In this document: positions 1 to 8,529 of the stretch, one piece after another
Numbering within the stretch: position 1 is the first letter of the stretch
How the letters are laid out: each line of letters opens with the position of its first letter
Origin: Terrabacter sp. Root85
GTDB taxonomy: Bacteria; Actinomycetota; Actinomycetes; Actinomycetales; Dermatophilaceae
NCBI RefSeq assembly: GCF_001429185.1
Contig: NZ_LMIW01000013.1
Coordinates: 193,418-257,417, forward strand
Direction of reading: 5' to 3'
Length of the DNA: 64,000 nt
Notes under the pieces: generated by a model
Databases searched by the model: none
What the model saw: only the letters and a program-made list of their open reading frames with translations
Told to the model about the DNA's origin: nothing
Translations under genes and position numbers: made by a program

Positions 1-933
1 CGTCGTGGCGACGAGGGTGCCGTCCTGGCTGAAGATCTCACCGATCGAGAGGCCGCGACCGCTGACGGCCGACGGAGACTGCTGGGCGTAGAGCAGCCAC
101 TCGTCGACGCGCACGTCGCGATGGAACCACATCGAGTGGTCGAGGCTCGCGACCCGCAGGCGACGGTCGGTCCAGACCAGACCGTGCCGGCGCAGCACCG
201 GCTCGAGGAGCGAGTAGTCGCTCGAGTAGGCCAGGACCGCGGCGTGCAGCAGGGGGTCGTCGGGCAGGCGGTCGATGGCGCGCATCCACACGTGGTTCGT
301 CGCGACCTGCTCGGGCCCGGCGTCGAGAAACATGTTGCTCTCGACCGGCCGCAGCTCGATCGGTCGCGATTCGGCGAGGTGCCGGGCGCCGGGGTGGTCG
401 ACGCCGCGGAACGCGTCGGCCAGCGACGTGAGCCCGTCGGGTCCGGCGACCTGCGGCATCGCGTTCTGGTGGTCGAGACCCCCTGCACGCTCCTGGAACG
501 AGCACACCATCGACATGATCGGCGCGCCCTTCTGGACTGCATGGACACGGCGGGTCGAGAACGAGTTGCCGTCGCGCATCTCCTCGACGGCGAAGCGGAT
601 CGGCAGCGTGTCGTCGCCCGGCCGCATGAAGTAGCCGTGCAGCGAGTGAATCGGCCGCGCGCCGTCGCCGTCGTTGAGGTCACGCACGGTGATGCCGGCG
701 GCCATGACGCACTGGGCGAGGACCTGACCCCCGAAGACGCGCCCGTGCGGCATCTTCTGGCTGCGCCCCTCGAAGACCCGGGCGGATGATGCGCCGATCG
801 ACTCCGCGGCGTCACGTCCCTGGACGTCGGTGACGGCGATCTGCGCGGTGCCGACGTCACGGAGGGTCAGCACCTCGATGAGGTCCTCGAGTGGGGGCAG
901 CGGGCGCGGTTCGGCGGGGGCGTCGGCACTCAC
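1..933 (-). CDS. tesB: acyl-CoA thioesterase II (3' end outside window)
   Basis: The protein would hydrolyse acyl-CoA to free fatty acid and CoA in the cytoplasm. Translation from the GTG at 933 gives 311 codons without a stop up to the window edge, so the C-terminus is missing. It has the double hot-dog TesB pattern: FGGQVLAQ near residue 70, HGYFMRPGD near 105 and SLDHSMWFHR near 270, each typical of the family. The start is supported by a TAGGGT hexamer (940-945 on the complementary strand) ending 6 bases upstream, with no Shine-Dalgarno sequence, which suggests a leaderless transcript. The helicase gene lies 52 bases upstream on the same strand. The family call is firm; the substrate chain length cannot be read from the sequence. 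Confidence 0.93.
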   Translation of the reverse strand, partial: MSADAPAEPRPLPPLEDLIEVLTLRDVGTAQIAVTDVQGRDAAESIGASSARVFEGRSQKMPHGRVFGGQVLAQCVMAAGITVRDLNDGDGARPIHSLHGYFMRPGDDTLPIRFAVEEMRDGNSFSTRRVHAVQKGAPIMSMVCSFQERAGGLDHQNAMPQVAGPDGLTSLADAFRGVDHPGARHLAESRPIELRPVESNMFLDAGPEQVATNHVWMRAIDRLPDDPLLHAAVLAYSSDYSLLEPVLRRHGLVWTDRRLRVASLDHSMWFHRDVRVDEWLLYAQQSPSAVSGRGLSIGEIFSQDGTLVATT

Positions 934-985
934 AGGTCGACCCTAGTGGCCCCGGACGAGTGCTCGCTGCTGCCCGCGACGCGCG

Positions 986-3127
986 TCACCCTTCCATCGC
1001 CAGGGCCATCGGCAGGACGGCCGGCGCACCGGCCTCGCGCAGCAGCCCGGCACAGACCGTGAGCGTCCACCGTGAGTCGCTGACGTCGTCGAGCAGCAGG
1101 ACCGGACCCGGGACGCCGTTGAGCGAGGCCGCGAGCTCGGGGCCGACGGCGAGCCGACCCCACACGTTGGCGAGCCGGAAGGCGCTGTTGCCGCCGGGCT
1201 CGCCGACGGGGCCGCCCTCGACGAGGTCGAGCGCACCGAGGTAGGGGAGCCGTCCCAGCTGTCCGAGGCCGGCGGCCAGCGACTCGACGAGCAGCGGGCG
1301 CCGACGCGACGGCACGGAGACGATGGCCGCCGGCCGTTCCTGCCACCCCCACCCGGCGAGCACGTCGACACAGGCGCGGACGACCTCGGCGGGGACTTCA
1401 CGGTCCTCGCCGCGGAGCAGCTCACGGAGCCGCTGACCCCACCCGAGGTCGCTGAGGCGGGCGACGGCGCGGCCCTCCTGCATCGAGACCGACGGCGCGA
1501 TCTTGCCCTTGAGCGGGACGCCCAGACGGTCCATGCCCGACGGCCACTGCGCACGGGACTCGAGGACGACGCCGGGGCGCTCGAGGCGCGAGCGGGCGGT
1601 GTTCACGGCGGCCTCGGGGATCGTCGTGTCGAACCAGGGATCGGTGCACCGGTCGCACCGCCCACAGGGCTCGGCGGAGTCGTCGTCGAGGGTCTGCTGG
1701 AGGAAGGCCATGCGGCAGCGGTCGGTGCGTTCGTAGTCGACCATGAGCTGCTGCTCGCGCTCGCGCGCCTCGGTGACGCGTCCATAGCGCTCGGCGTCGT
1801 AGGTCCACGGCTCACCGGTGGCGGTCCATCCGCCGGGCACGCGGTGCACGGCGCCGTCGACGTCGAGGACCTTGAGGAGCAGCTCGAGACGCGTGCGGCG
1901 CACGTCGACGATGGACTCGAGGGCGACCGTCGACAGGGCCCGGGGGGACTCGGACAGGGCGCGCACGACGGCATCGGCCTGGTCCTGCTTGGGCATGGAC
2001 GCGGACGCGAAGTAGCGCCAGATGTCCTTGTCCTCGGGCCCCGGCATGAGGAGGACGTCGGCGCGCTCCGTGGCGCGGCCGGCTCGCCCGACCTGCTGGT
2101 AGTACGCGACGGGTGACGACGGTGCCCCGAGGTGCAGGACGAAGCCCAGGTCGGGCTTGTCGAAGCCCATGCCGAGGGCCGAGGTCGCGACGAGGGCCTT
2201 GACCTCGTTGTCGCGCAAGGCCTCCTCGAGGCGGATCCGCTCTGAGGGCTCGGTGCGGCCGGTGTAAGCAGCGACCTTGTGGCCGGCCTCGCGCAGCGCG
2301 ACCGCCACGTCCTCGGCAGCGGCCACGGTCAGGGCGTAGACGATGCCCGACCCCTGCAGCTCACCGAGGTGCGCGATGAGCCAGGCGAGACGCTGCTCTG
2401 GTGCGGCGAGCGGCAGCACCCCGAGCCGCAGCGACGCCCGGGCAAGGGGGCCGCGCAGGGTCAGGACGTCACGGCCACCAGCGCCGAGCTGCTCGACGAC
2501 GTCGGTCACCACGCGCGCGTTGGCCGTGGCCGTCGTCGCGAGGACCGGCGTCCGTTCGGGCAGCGTCATGAGCAGGTCGCGGATGCGGCGGTAGTCGGGG
2601 CGGAAGTCGTGACCCCAGTCGCTGATGCAGTGGGCCTCGTCGACGACGAGGAGCCCGCACGACTCGGCGAGGGCGGGCAGTTGCTCGTCGCGGAACCGGG
2701 GGTTGTTGAGGCGCTCGGGGCTGACGAGCAGGACGTCGACCTCGCCGCGGGCGAGGGCACCGGACACGGCGCCCCACTCGTCGGCGTTCGTCGAGTTGAG
2801 GGTGACGGCCTTGATGCCGGCGCGCTCGGCGGCAGCGATCTGGTCGCGCATGAGAGCGAGGAGGGGGCTGACGATGACGGTCGGCCCGGCACCCTCGGCA
2901 CGGCGCAGCGCGGTGGACACGAAGTAGACGGCGGACTTGCCCCACCCGGTCCGCTGCACGACGAGCACGCGCCGACGACCGGCGACGAGCTCGTTGACGG
3001 CCTCGAGCTGCCCGTCGCGGAAGTCGACGTCGTCGCGCCCGACGAGGCGCCGCAGCGCTGTCGTCGCCCGCTCGCGCAGGGCGGGGTCGACGTCGGCAAC
3101 GGGGGGAGCGGCGGGGGGTGACGTCAT
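986..3127 (-). CDS. RecQ-family DEAH ATP-dependent DNA helicase with PRTase-like C-terminal domain
   Basis: A superfamily 2 DNA helicase of 713 residues. Walker A (QRTGWGKS) lies near residue 60, the DEAH box (VVDEAHCISDWGHDFRP, a RecQ hallmark) near 170, and motif VI (QQVGRAGRA) near 345. A four-cysteine zinc site (C...CGRCDRC) follows near 480. The last 110 residues are unlike RecQ: they contain VPSRRRPLLVESLA and, further on, GPVLLLDDVSDSRWT, which resembles a phosphoribosyltransferase PRPP loop. I chose the ATG at 3127 because a TAGGTT hexamer ends 7 bases upstream; an in-frame GTG at 3151 is possible but would overlap that promoter. It is divergent from the thioesterase at 3250. Expected role is DNA repair or recombination; the role of the tail is unknown. 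Confidence 0.9.
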   Translation of the reverse strand: MTSPPAAPPVADVDPALRERATTALRRLVGRDDVDFRDGQLEAVNELVAGRRRVLVVQRTGWGKSAVYFVSTALRRAEGAGPTVIVSPLLALMRDQIAAAERAGIKAVTLNSTNADEWGAVSGALARGEVDVLLVSPERLNNPRFRDEQLPALAESCGLLVVDEAHCISDWGHDFRPDYRRIRDLLMTLPERTPVLATTATANARVVTDVVEQLGAGGRDVLTLRGPLARASLRLGVLPLAAPEQRLAWLIAHLGELQGSGIVYALTVAAAEDVAVALREAGHKVAAYTGRTEPSERIRLEEALRDNEVKALVATSALGMGFDKPDLGFVLHLGAPSSPVAYYQQVGRAGRATERADVLLMPGPEDKDIWRYFASASMPKQDQADAVVRALSESPRALSTVALESIVDVRRTRLELLLKVLDVDGAVHRVPGGWTATGEPWTYDAERYGRVTEAREREQQLMVDYERTDRCRMAFLQQTLDDDSAEPCGRCDRCTDPWFDTTIPEAAVNTARSRLERPGVVLESRAQWPSGMDRLGVPLKGKIAPSVSMQEGRAVARLSDLGWGQRLRELLRGEDREVPAEVVRACVDVLAGWGWQERPAAIVSVPSRRRPLLVESLAAGLGQLGRLPYLGALDLVEGGPVGEPGGNSAFRLANVWGRLAVGPELAASLNGVPGPVLLLDDVSDSRWTLTVCAGLLREAGAPAVLPMALAMEG

Positions 3128-3249
3128 GGCACCCAACCTACGGGTCCCCACCGACCGGGCCGACCGGCATACCCGGGCTGTGGAGGGGCCCGCGTCCCAC
3201 CGAGGGGATGTGGACGAGCGGCGAGACAGGCGGCTGGAAGGATGGGGGC

Positions 3250-3735
3250 ATGACGGAGACCGAACCGCAGGCCACGCCGTATGCCGCCCACGTGTCGCTG
3301 CGCTGGTCCGACATGGACGCCTACGCGCACATCAACAACGTGCAGTTCCTGCGACTGCTCGAGGATGCGCGCGTCATCGCGTTCCGCGACTGGTTCGAGG
3401 GCGGGGGAGCGGGCGACAAGACCCTGCTCGACGAGGGCGTGCTCGTGTCGCGCCACGAGATCGAGTACCGCCGCCCCCTCGGATTCCGACACGCCCCCGT
3501 CGAGATCCAGATGTGGGTCTCGCGAGTGGGTGGCGCAGGCTTCGACGTCGCCTACATCGTCACCGACCCCGACGGTGTCGGCGAGGGCGAGCGGCCGGTC
3601 TACGCCGTCGCCGAGACCGAGCTCGCGCTCTACGACTTCGCGAGCGAGGCGCCGCGGCGCATGCGCCCCGACGAGCGCGCGTCGGTGCAGGCCCACGTCG
3701 GCGGTCCCGCGCCCTTCCGGAAGCGACGCCGGTGA
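3250..3735 (+). CDS. acyl-CoA thioester hydrolase, single hot-dog (4HBT/YbgC type)
   Basis: A 161-residue single-domain hot-dog thioesterase. The hallmark motif around residues 21-30, D-x-D-x-x-A-H-I-N-N, matches the catalytic loop of 4-hydroxybenzoyl-CoA thioesterase relatives (usual form DxDxxGHVNN), and the length is normal for the family. The ATG at 3250 follows a purine-rich stretch (GGATGGGGG). The stop codon overlaps the next start (GTGA), so the two genes are probably translated together. Substrate is probably an acyl-CoA of lipid or branched-chain metabolism, which the sequence cannot resolve. One GGCATAC/GTATGCC word sits inside it at 3279-3285. Confidence 0.88.
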   Translation: MTETEPQATPYAAHVSLRWSDMDAYAHINNVQFLRLLEDARVIAFRDWFEGGGAGDKTLLDEGVLVSRHEIEYRRPLGFRHAPVEIQMWVSRVGGAGFDVAYIVTDPDGVGEGERPVYAVAETELALYDFASEAPRRMRPDERASVQAHVGGPAPFRKRRR

Positions 3736-4370
3736 CCGGCACGCCGCAGATCGACTTCGGCGACCCGCGCGGTCTCGCCGACCTCGGCACCTACCTCGCC
3801 CGGGCGAGCCGCGCCAACCCCGACGGTGCCGTGCGCCTCCAGGTGCTCGGCACTCTCCTCGTCACCACGGTGGCGGTCATCGAGGGCACGGGGCTGATGG
3901 GTGACGGCACCGTCCTCGGCATGCGCGTCGTGACGATCGCGCCCTCCGACGCCGTCGACACGACCGTGTCCTTCGCGTCGGTCGCCGACCGTCTCGCCCG
4001 CGACGGCGCGAGCGCCCTGCTGAGCGTCCCGCCGACGACCGTCCGCGCTCCGTGGAGCGGGCTCACGCCCCCGCGGGACGGCTGGGAGCCGGTTGGCCAG
4101 CTCGACGGTGGGGCCATCGACTCCATTGCGCGCCAAGGCATCTCGCAGGTCGCCGAGGGCACTCCCGAGAACGCCGGGGGTCACGCGGTCGACGCGCTCC
4201 GGCGGCGGACCTGGGGTGCCATGAGCGACACCGTGCCGCCCATCGCGGCGGGACTCGCCTTCGGTGCGCACGTGCTCGGCTTCACGGCTCCGGGCGAGCC
4301 GGCGTCGATCGCGGCCCACGGCCGGTGGACGCGCCTCAGCACGTCGCGGGGGCACGTCCTCGTCCGCTGA
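3732..4370 (+). CDS. conserved protein of unknown function downstream of thioesterase
   Basis: A 212-residue protein I do not recognise. It starts with GTG overlapping the stop of the thioesterase gene by four bases, so translational coupling is likely. The sequence is alanine- and glycine-rich with alternating hydrophobic segments (for example VLGTLLVTTVAVIEG near residue 40) but no clear transmembrane helix, signal peptide or catalytic motif. It ends with a basic, serine-rich tail. The coupling suggests a role linked to the hot-dog thioesterase. The coding call rests on codon bias, the overlap and a clean stop at 4370. Confidence 0.75.
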   Translation: MTGTPQIDFGDPRGLADLGTYLARASRANPDGAVRLQVLGTLLVTTVAVIEGTGLMGDGTVLGMRVVTIAPSDAVDTTVSFASVADRLARDGASALLSVPPTTVRAPWSGLTPPRDGWEPVGQLDGGAIDSIARQGISQVAEGTPENAGGHAVDALRRRTWGAMSDTVPPIAAGLAFGAHVLGFTAPGEPASIAAHGRWTRLSTSRGHVLVR

Positions 4371-4439
4371 CCCGATGGCGTATGCCGTCCGCCGCGGTCG
4401 GGGGTGCGGCGGGGTCGCGACGTGGCGCGGGGAGGCGGC

Positions 4440-5231
4440 TCAGGCGTGCCCGGTCCACGCGCCGCGCTGGAGGAGGACGTCCTTGAGCACGTCGATGCGG
4501 TCGCTGACCAGCCCGTCGACGCCGAGGTCGAGCAGCCGCCGCATCTCGTCGGCGTCGTCGATGGTCCAGACGTGGACCTGCTTGCCGAAGCGGTGCGCGG
4601 TGTCGACGAGGCGACGGGTGACGACGGGCACCGACCGTCCGCGCAGCGGGATCGACGGAGGCACCTGGAAGACGTCCGCCGGCGTGCGGAAGACCGAGGT
4701 CAGGACGCCGGGTCCGAAGCGGGCCAGGGCCGTGCCGACCTGGGCCGCCGCAGTCGCGACGGTGCCGCGGGACAGGCGGCGGAAGTGCGAGATGTTGCGC
4801 TGGGAGAACGAGCCGACGCAGACCTGGTCGTGCAGCCCGCGCTCCTCGATGATGCGCCAGAGCGGCTCGGCCGTGCCCGGCGCCTTGAGGTCGATGTTGA
4901 GGCTGATGTCGGGCCACGCGTCGAGGACGTCGGTGAGCAACGGCACGTGCCCGCTGTCGCCGACCTCGGCGTGCGAGACCTCGGACCAGGGCAGGTCGCG
5001 GATGCGCCCGCGAGCGTTGCTGACCCGGTCGAGCCTCGTGTCGTGGAACGCGACGAGCTCGCCGTCGCGGGTGACGTGGACGTCGGTCTCGAGGTGGGTG
5101 TATCCGAGGTCGACGGCGTTGCCGAAGGCCGTCATCGTGTTCTCGAGCCCGACGTTCGGCGCGTAGAGCGAGCCGCCTCGGTGGGCCAGCGCCACGGGCG
5201 TGTGCGCGAGGTAAGCCCGTGTCGTCACCAT
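4440..5231 (-). CDS. glycerophosphodiester phosphodiesterase
   Basis: A 263-residue GDPD-family enzyme that hydrolyses glycerophosphodiesters to glycerol-3-phosphate and an alcohol. The family motifs are intact: HRG at residues 17-19, E48-x-D50 (LETDVHVT) and His63 (AFHDTRLDR), the metal and catalytic residues of the TIM barrel. No signal peptide is visible, so it probably acts in the cytoplasm. The ATG at 5231 is preceded by a TAATGT hexamer ending 7 bases upstream, indicating its own leaderless promoter rather than read-through from the glycosyltransferase operon ending 92 bases upstream. Confidence 0.92.
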   Translation of the reverse strand: MVTTRAYLAHTPVALAHRGGSLYAPNVGLENTMTAFGNAVDLGYTHLETDVHVTRDGELVAFHDTRLDRVSNARGRIRDLPWSEVSHAEVGDSGHVPLLTDVLDAWPDISLNIDLKAPGTAEPLWRIIEERGLHDQVCVGSFSQRNISHFRRLSRGTVATAAAQVGTALARFGPGVLTSVFRTPADVFQVPPSIPLRGRSVPVVTRRLVDTAHRFGKQVHVWTIDDADEMRRLLDLGVDGLVSDRIDVLKDVLLQRGAWTGHA

Positions 5232-5323
5232 GACGCCGACATTATCGGTACCGCAACGTGCTTCCGGATCCGTCCGGTGCTGTGTTCACGCGACTCCAGC
5301 GTCGCACCAGCGGATCGGAGCGC

Positions 5324-6544
5324 TCACCCGGTCGTGCCCGTGCCGTCGCTCTTCAGGGGATCGGTGCGTGGCCGGTCAGTTGCGCGCGTGGCGGCACGCG
5401 CTCGGCGAGGCTCGTCGAGGACCTGGAGGAACCGGTTCGCGGTCGCACTCCACGTCAGGCCTGCAGCGCGCTCCGAACACGCCCTCCGCACGTCGCGGAG
5501 CCGCTCGAGGTCGCTCAGGCCGCGGATCGCTGCGGCGACCTCCTCCGGTGAGTCAGGTGCGACCATCACCCCGGCCGATCCGACGACTTCGGGCAGCCCG
5601 CCCTTCGAGGTCGCGACGACCGCGCATCCCGATGCCATTGCCTCCAGGGCTGCGAGGCCGAACGGCTCCTCCACGCGCGACAGCGCGCAGGCGATGTCGT
5701 ACGTGCGCAGCTCCACGGCGAGCTGGTCGTGGGGCATCCATCCGAGCATCCGTCCCCCTGCGAGGGCCACCGCGTCGGCGACCCGAGAGGCGTACGCGTC
5801 GGCGACGGCCTGATCGAATCCGAAGGTGCGCAGCTCGCCGATGACGGTCAACTCGACGTCGCGGCCCTCCTGACGCAACATCGCCACGCCGAGGGCGGCC
5901 GCATCCTGGCCCTTGTTCGGGTCGATCCTTCCGTGGCAGACGACGCGCAGCGGACGACCAGACGGCGGCTCGCTCGGCGGGTGGAACAGGCGCGTGTCGA
6001 CGCCGTTGTGGACCACCAGTGGCGAAACGCGGCCGTCCGAGCCGGTTGCCGTTGCCCGCGCCACTGCCTCGCTGACGGCGAGGACCAGCACCTCGTCGGG
6101 AACGTCGCGCAGCGCTTCGGTGGCTTGGCTGTCCGGGAAGTTGTGCAGCCAGAGCACGACTCGCGCCTTCCGGTCGCGACGAGCCAGCCGGGTTGCTGCG
6201 ACGGGGTCGTTCGCGATGACGACATCACCGTGCGGGGCTCGGTCGAGTCCCCGTCGGACCGCTGACCAGTAGGCGGCGTAGTCCCATCGGGGGAGGCCGC
6301 GCACGCGTGCCGCCAGGCTGGCGAGCTTGCGGGCCACGACGGGCCGTGGATGTGCCGGCCCGAAGTCCAGTCGCGTCACGGACAGGTCGGGATACACGTC
6401 CTCGCCGTCGTCGGGTGCGAGCACCACGCACTCGTGTCCCATGAGGCCCAGCTCCGTGACGAGCTGCCGGGTCACCGTCGCGACGGCTCCCGACCAGCCG
6501 GGCGTGAAGTACTCGTCGACGGGCAACACGAACGTGAAGCGCAT
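5324..6544 (-). CDS. glycosyltransferase, GT4 family (GT-B fold)
   Basis: A 406-residue retaining glycosyltransferase, last gene of a five-gene operon. The N-terminal acceptor domain opens with VLPVDEYFTPGWSGAVATV; the C-terminal donor domain carries VVCHGRIDPNKGQD near 230 and the EX7E-type segment EPFGLAALEAMASGCAVVATSKGG near 305, both standard for nucleotide-sugar binding in GT4. It starts 4 bases after the preceding stop. The N-terminal FTPxxSGAxAT pattern is shared with the operon's other GT4 (8526-9689), so the two look like paralogues. Donor and acceptor sugars are unknown. The gene lacks the GGCATAC word common elsewhere in the window. Confidence 0.88.
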   Translation of the reverse strand: MRFTFVLPVDEYFTPGWSGAVATVTRQLVTELGLMGHECVVLAPDDGEDVYPDLSVTRLDFGPAHPRPVVARKLASLAARVRGLPRWDYAAYWSAVRRGLDRAPHGDVVIANDPVAATRLARRDRKARVVLWLHNFPDSQATEALRDVPDEVLVLAVSEAVARATATGSDGRVSPLVVHNGVDTRLFHPPSEPPSGRPLRVVCHGRIDPNKGQDAAALGVAMLRQEGRDVELTVIGELRTFGFDQAVADAYASRVADAVALAGGRMLGWMPHDQLAVELRTYDIACALSRVEEPFGLAALEAMASGCAVVATSKGGLPEVVGSAGVMVAPDSPEEVAAAIRGLSDLERLRDVRRACSERAAGLTWSATANRFLQVLDEPRRARAATRATDRPRTDPLKSDGTGTTG

Positions 6545-6548
6545 GCGT

Positions 6549-7511
6549 TCAGCGCCGCATGGCGGCGCGGTCGCGTCGGATGCCGGTCATGGCTGCGGGG
6601 AAGCCCGCCGCGACCCCGGCGGCAACCGCAGCGGCCCGCGTGACGCCGCCGACCATGGTCCGAGCGGTCGCAGTGGCCCCGACACGCGGAGCGGAGCTCA
6701 GCGCGCGGACCGAGCGTCGTAGCTCATCCAGGACTTCACGTGATGCGAGTCCGAGATACCTCCCCACGATTGGCGAACCGATCCCGTACACCCTGCCTAA
6801 CAGGACCACGGTGTTCCGGTTCGCGAAGTACACGTACCGTCGGTCGAACCGCTTCCCCTTGGCGTACTCGCCGGGCAGGTGGTCGACGATCGCGTCGGGG
6901 GTGTAGACGAGGCGTCCGCCCTGCTGGCGTACGCGCAGGGCAAGGTCGCTCTCCTCACGTAGGCACGTCCCCGGGTAGCCCCCATGGATGCCGCCCACGG
7001 CTTCGATGGCCCGCCGGCGGAACGACATGTTCGCTCCCAGCAAATGGTCGACGTCGACGTCGCGGCCCGGGTCCGAGGCGAAGAAGCCGGTGAGTCGTCC
7101 GTCGGGCAGGAGCAAACCGATGGAGCCGATGCCCTCCTCGCGCTCACCGGGGTAGCCGTTGAGCGCGCTCCCGCCCACGCCGTCAACCGTGGCGTCGTCG
7201 TACCTCCGCACGAGCTCGACGAGCCAGTCCGTGCGCGCGTTGGCGTCGTCGTCCAGGAAGGCGATCACATCCTCCGAGCACAGCGAGACTCCGATGGCTC
7301 GCGACTCCGGAGTATGACCGCGACCCAATGGGTTGCGGGCGTAGACCACGTCGGGGAAGGCCCTCAGGGCATCTCTGGTCCTGTTGTCCGACGACGAGTC
7401 GACCACGACGATCCGTTCCGGACGCCGGCTTTGCTGCTCGAGGTGGCGGAGGCAGTCGACCACCCGTCCAGGTCGGTTGTACGTCGGTATGACGACCGCG
7501 ATGGTGAGCAT
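6549..7511 (-). CDS. glycosyltransferase, GT2 family
   Basis: A 320-residue inverting glycosyltransferase with a GT-A fold. It begins AVVIPTYNRPGRV, carries IVVVDSSSDN at about residue 40 and the metal-binding aspartate run AFLDDDANA near 85, followed by LLGANMSFRR and a conserved REESDLALR segment near 200. The ATG at 7511 was chosen over upstream in-frame codons because it lies one base after the stop of the preceding gene (TGACATG), typical of coupled translation. The C-terminus is basic and hydrophobic and may touch the membrane. It probably adds one sugar to a surface glycan; the sugar is unknown. Confidence 0.87.
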   Translation of the reverse strand: MLTIAVVIPTYNRPGRVVDCLRHLEQQSRRPERIVVVDSSSDNRTRDALRAFPDVVYARNPLGRGHTPESRAIGVSLCSEDVIAFLDDDANARTDWLVELVRRYDDATVDGVGGSALNGYPGEREEGIGSIGLLLPDGRLTGFFASDPGRDVDVDHLLGANMSFRRRAIEAVGGIHGGYPGTCLREESDLALRVRQQGGRLVYTPDAIVDHLPGEYAKGKRFDRRYVYFANRNTVVLLGRVYGIGSPIVGRYLGLASREVLDELRRSVRALSSAPRVGATATARTMVGGVTRAAAVAAGVAAGFPAAMTGIRRDRAAMRR

Positions 7512-7512
7512 G

Positions 7513-8529
7513 TCAGATCTCTCCAGACTGTCGGAAGCGTGTCGGACCCTCGAAGCTCGCCGCGAGGTCGTCGTCGGGCACGGGCCGACCGACCCTGCCC
7601 ACCCCGCGGAACGCGTACCGCCGGGGCTGGTCACGCAGGAGGCGCAGCTCGCGATGGAAGGCGCTCGATCGTCGCCGGTCGAGCAGAACTTCGTCGTACG
7701 GGTCGCGGCCCGCGACAACGCATCGTGCGGCGTACCTGAGTCGGTGGCTCAGTTCCCGCACCCGCGGCATCGCCAGTCGAACATGGAGCCAGTGATGGAA
7801 GTAGTAGGCGTCGCACCGCCCATAGCCTTCGGCGATGCCACGCAGCCGCCGAGCGTCGAGGCGAGACTCGTCGAAGCGGTGCTCGACCAGCGCGTCGCGC
7901 ACTCCGCGAACGCGGTAACCGGCTTCGAGCGCCTGCACGTACAGCAGGACGTCCTCCGCCCCGGGCCAGCGGGCAGTTCCCAGCAGATCATCGAACCCGA
8001 TCCGCCTCGCCACCTCGGACGTGATGCCCATGCTCGCGCCCGCAAGTCCGGGGTTGCTGAGAGGCGGGGTCGGATTGTGGGCGAAGTACCGCGCCGCCAG
8101 CGTCGGTGTCATCCACGGACGCCACAGTCCTTCCGACATGGCTATGCCGCCACTGACGACATCCGCATCACCGTCGAGCATCGCGCGAGCCATGGTGAGC
8201 ACCCACGGGCCCGGCACAATGACGTCATCGTCGGTGAAGAGAATCACCTGCGCACGCGCGATGGTGCAGCCGTGCTCGCGGGCACGGCCGATGCCGGCCT
8301 GGGCCTCCACCGTTCGGCGGACGCGGGGATCCTCGGCCGCGGCGGCGACGACGCTCGGTGTGGCGTCAGTGGATCCGTTGTCGATGATGACCAGCTCGCT
8401 GGAGATCCCGGAGGCCTGAGCCACGTCCATTGATCGCAGTACCGCTTCGATCGACGTAGCGAGACGAGCCGCACGGTTGCGAGTGCAGATGAGCACCGAC
8501 ACGTCAGGAGCAGTGGCGTCGGGCTTCAT
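7513..8529 (-). CDS. glycosyltransferase, GT2 family
   Basis: A 338-residue GT-A glycosyltransferase, third in the operon. Key motifs are VSVLICTRNRAARL at residue 10, LVIIDNGSTDATP near 45, the DxD-type run ILFTDDDVIVPGPW near 95 and the conserved ED of WPGAEDVLLYVQALEAG near 195. The start at 8529 overlaps the preceding stop by four bases (ATGA) and has a purine-rich AAGGGAA element about ten bases upstream. It is distinct from the neighbouring GT2 in its C-terminal third, so it is probably not a recent duplicate. Substrates are unknown. Confidence 0.87.
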   Translation of the reverse strand: MKPDATAPDVSVLICTRNRAARLATSIEAVLRSMDVAQASGISSELVIIDNGSTDATPSVVAAAAEDPRVRRTVEAQAGIGRAREHGCTIARAQVILFTDDDVIVPGPWVLTMARAMLDGDADVVSGGIAMSEGLWRPWMTPTLAARYFAHNPTPPLSNPGLAGASMGITSEVARRIGFDDLLGTARWPGAEDVLLYVQALEAGYRVRGVRDALVEHRFDESRLDARRLRGIAEGYGRCDAYYFHHWLHVRLAMPRVRELSHRLRYAARCVVAGRDPYDEVLLDRRRSSAFHRELRLLRDQPRRYAFRGVGRVGRPVPDDDLAASFEGPTRFRQSGEI

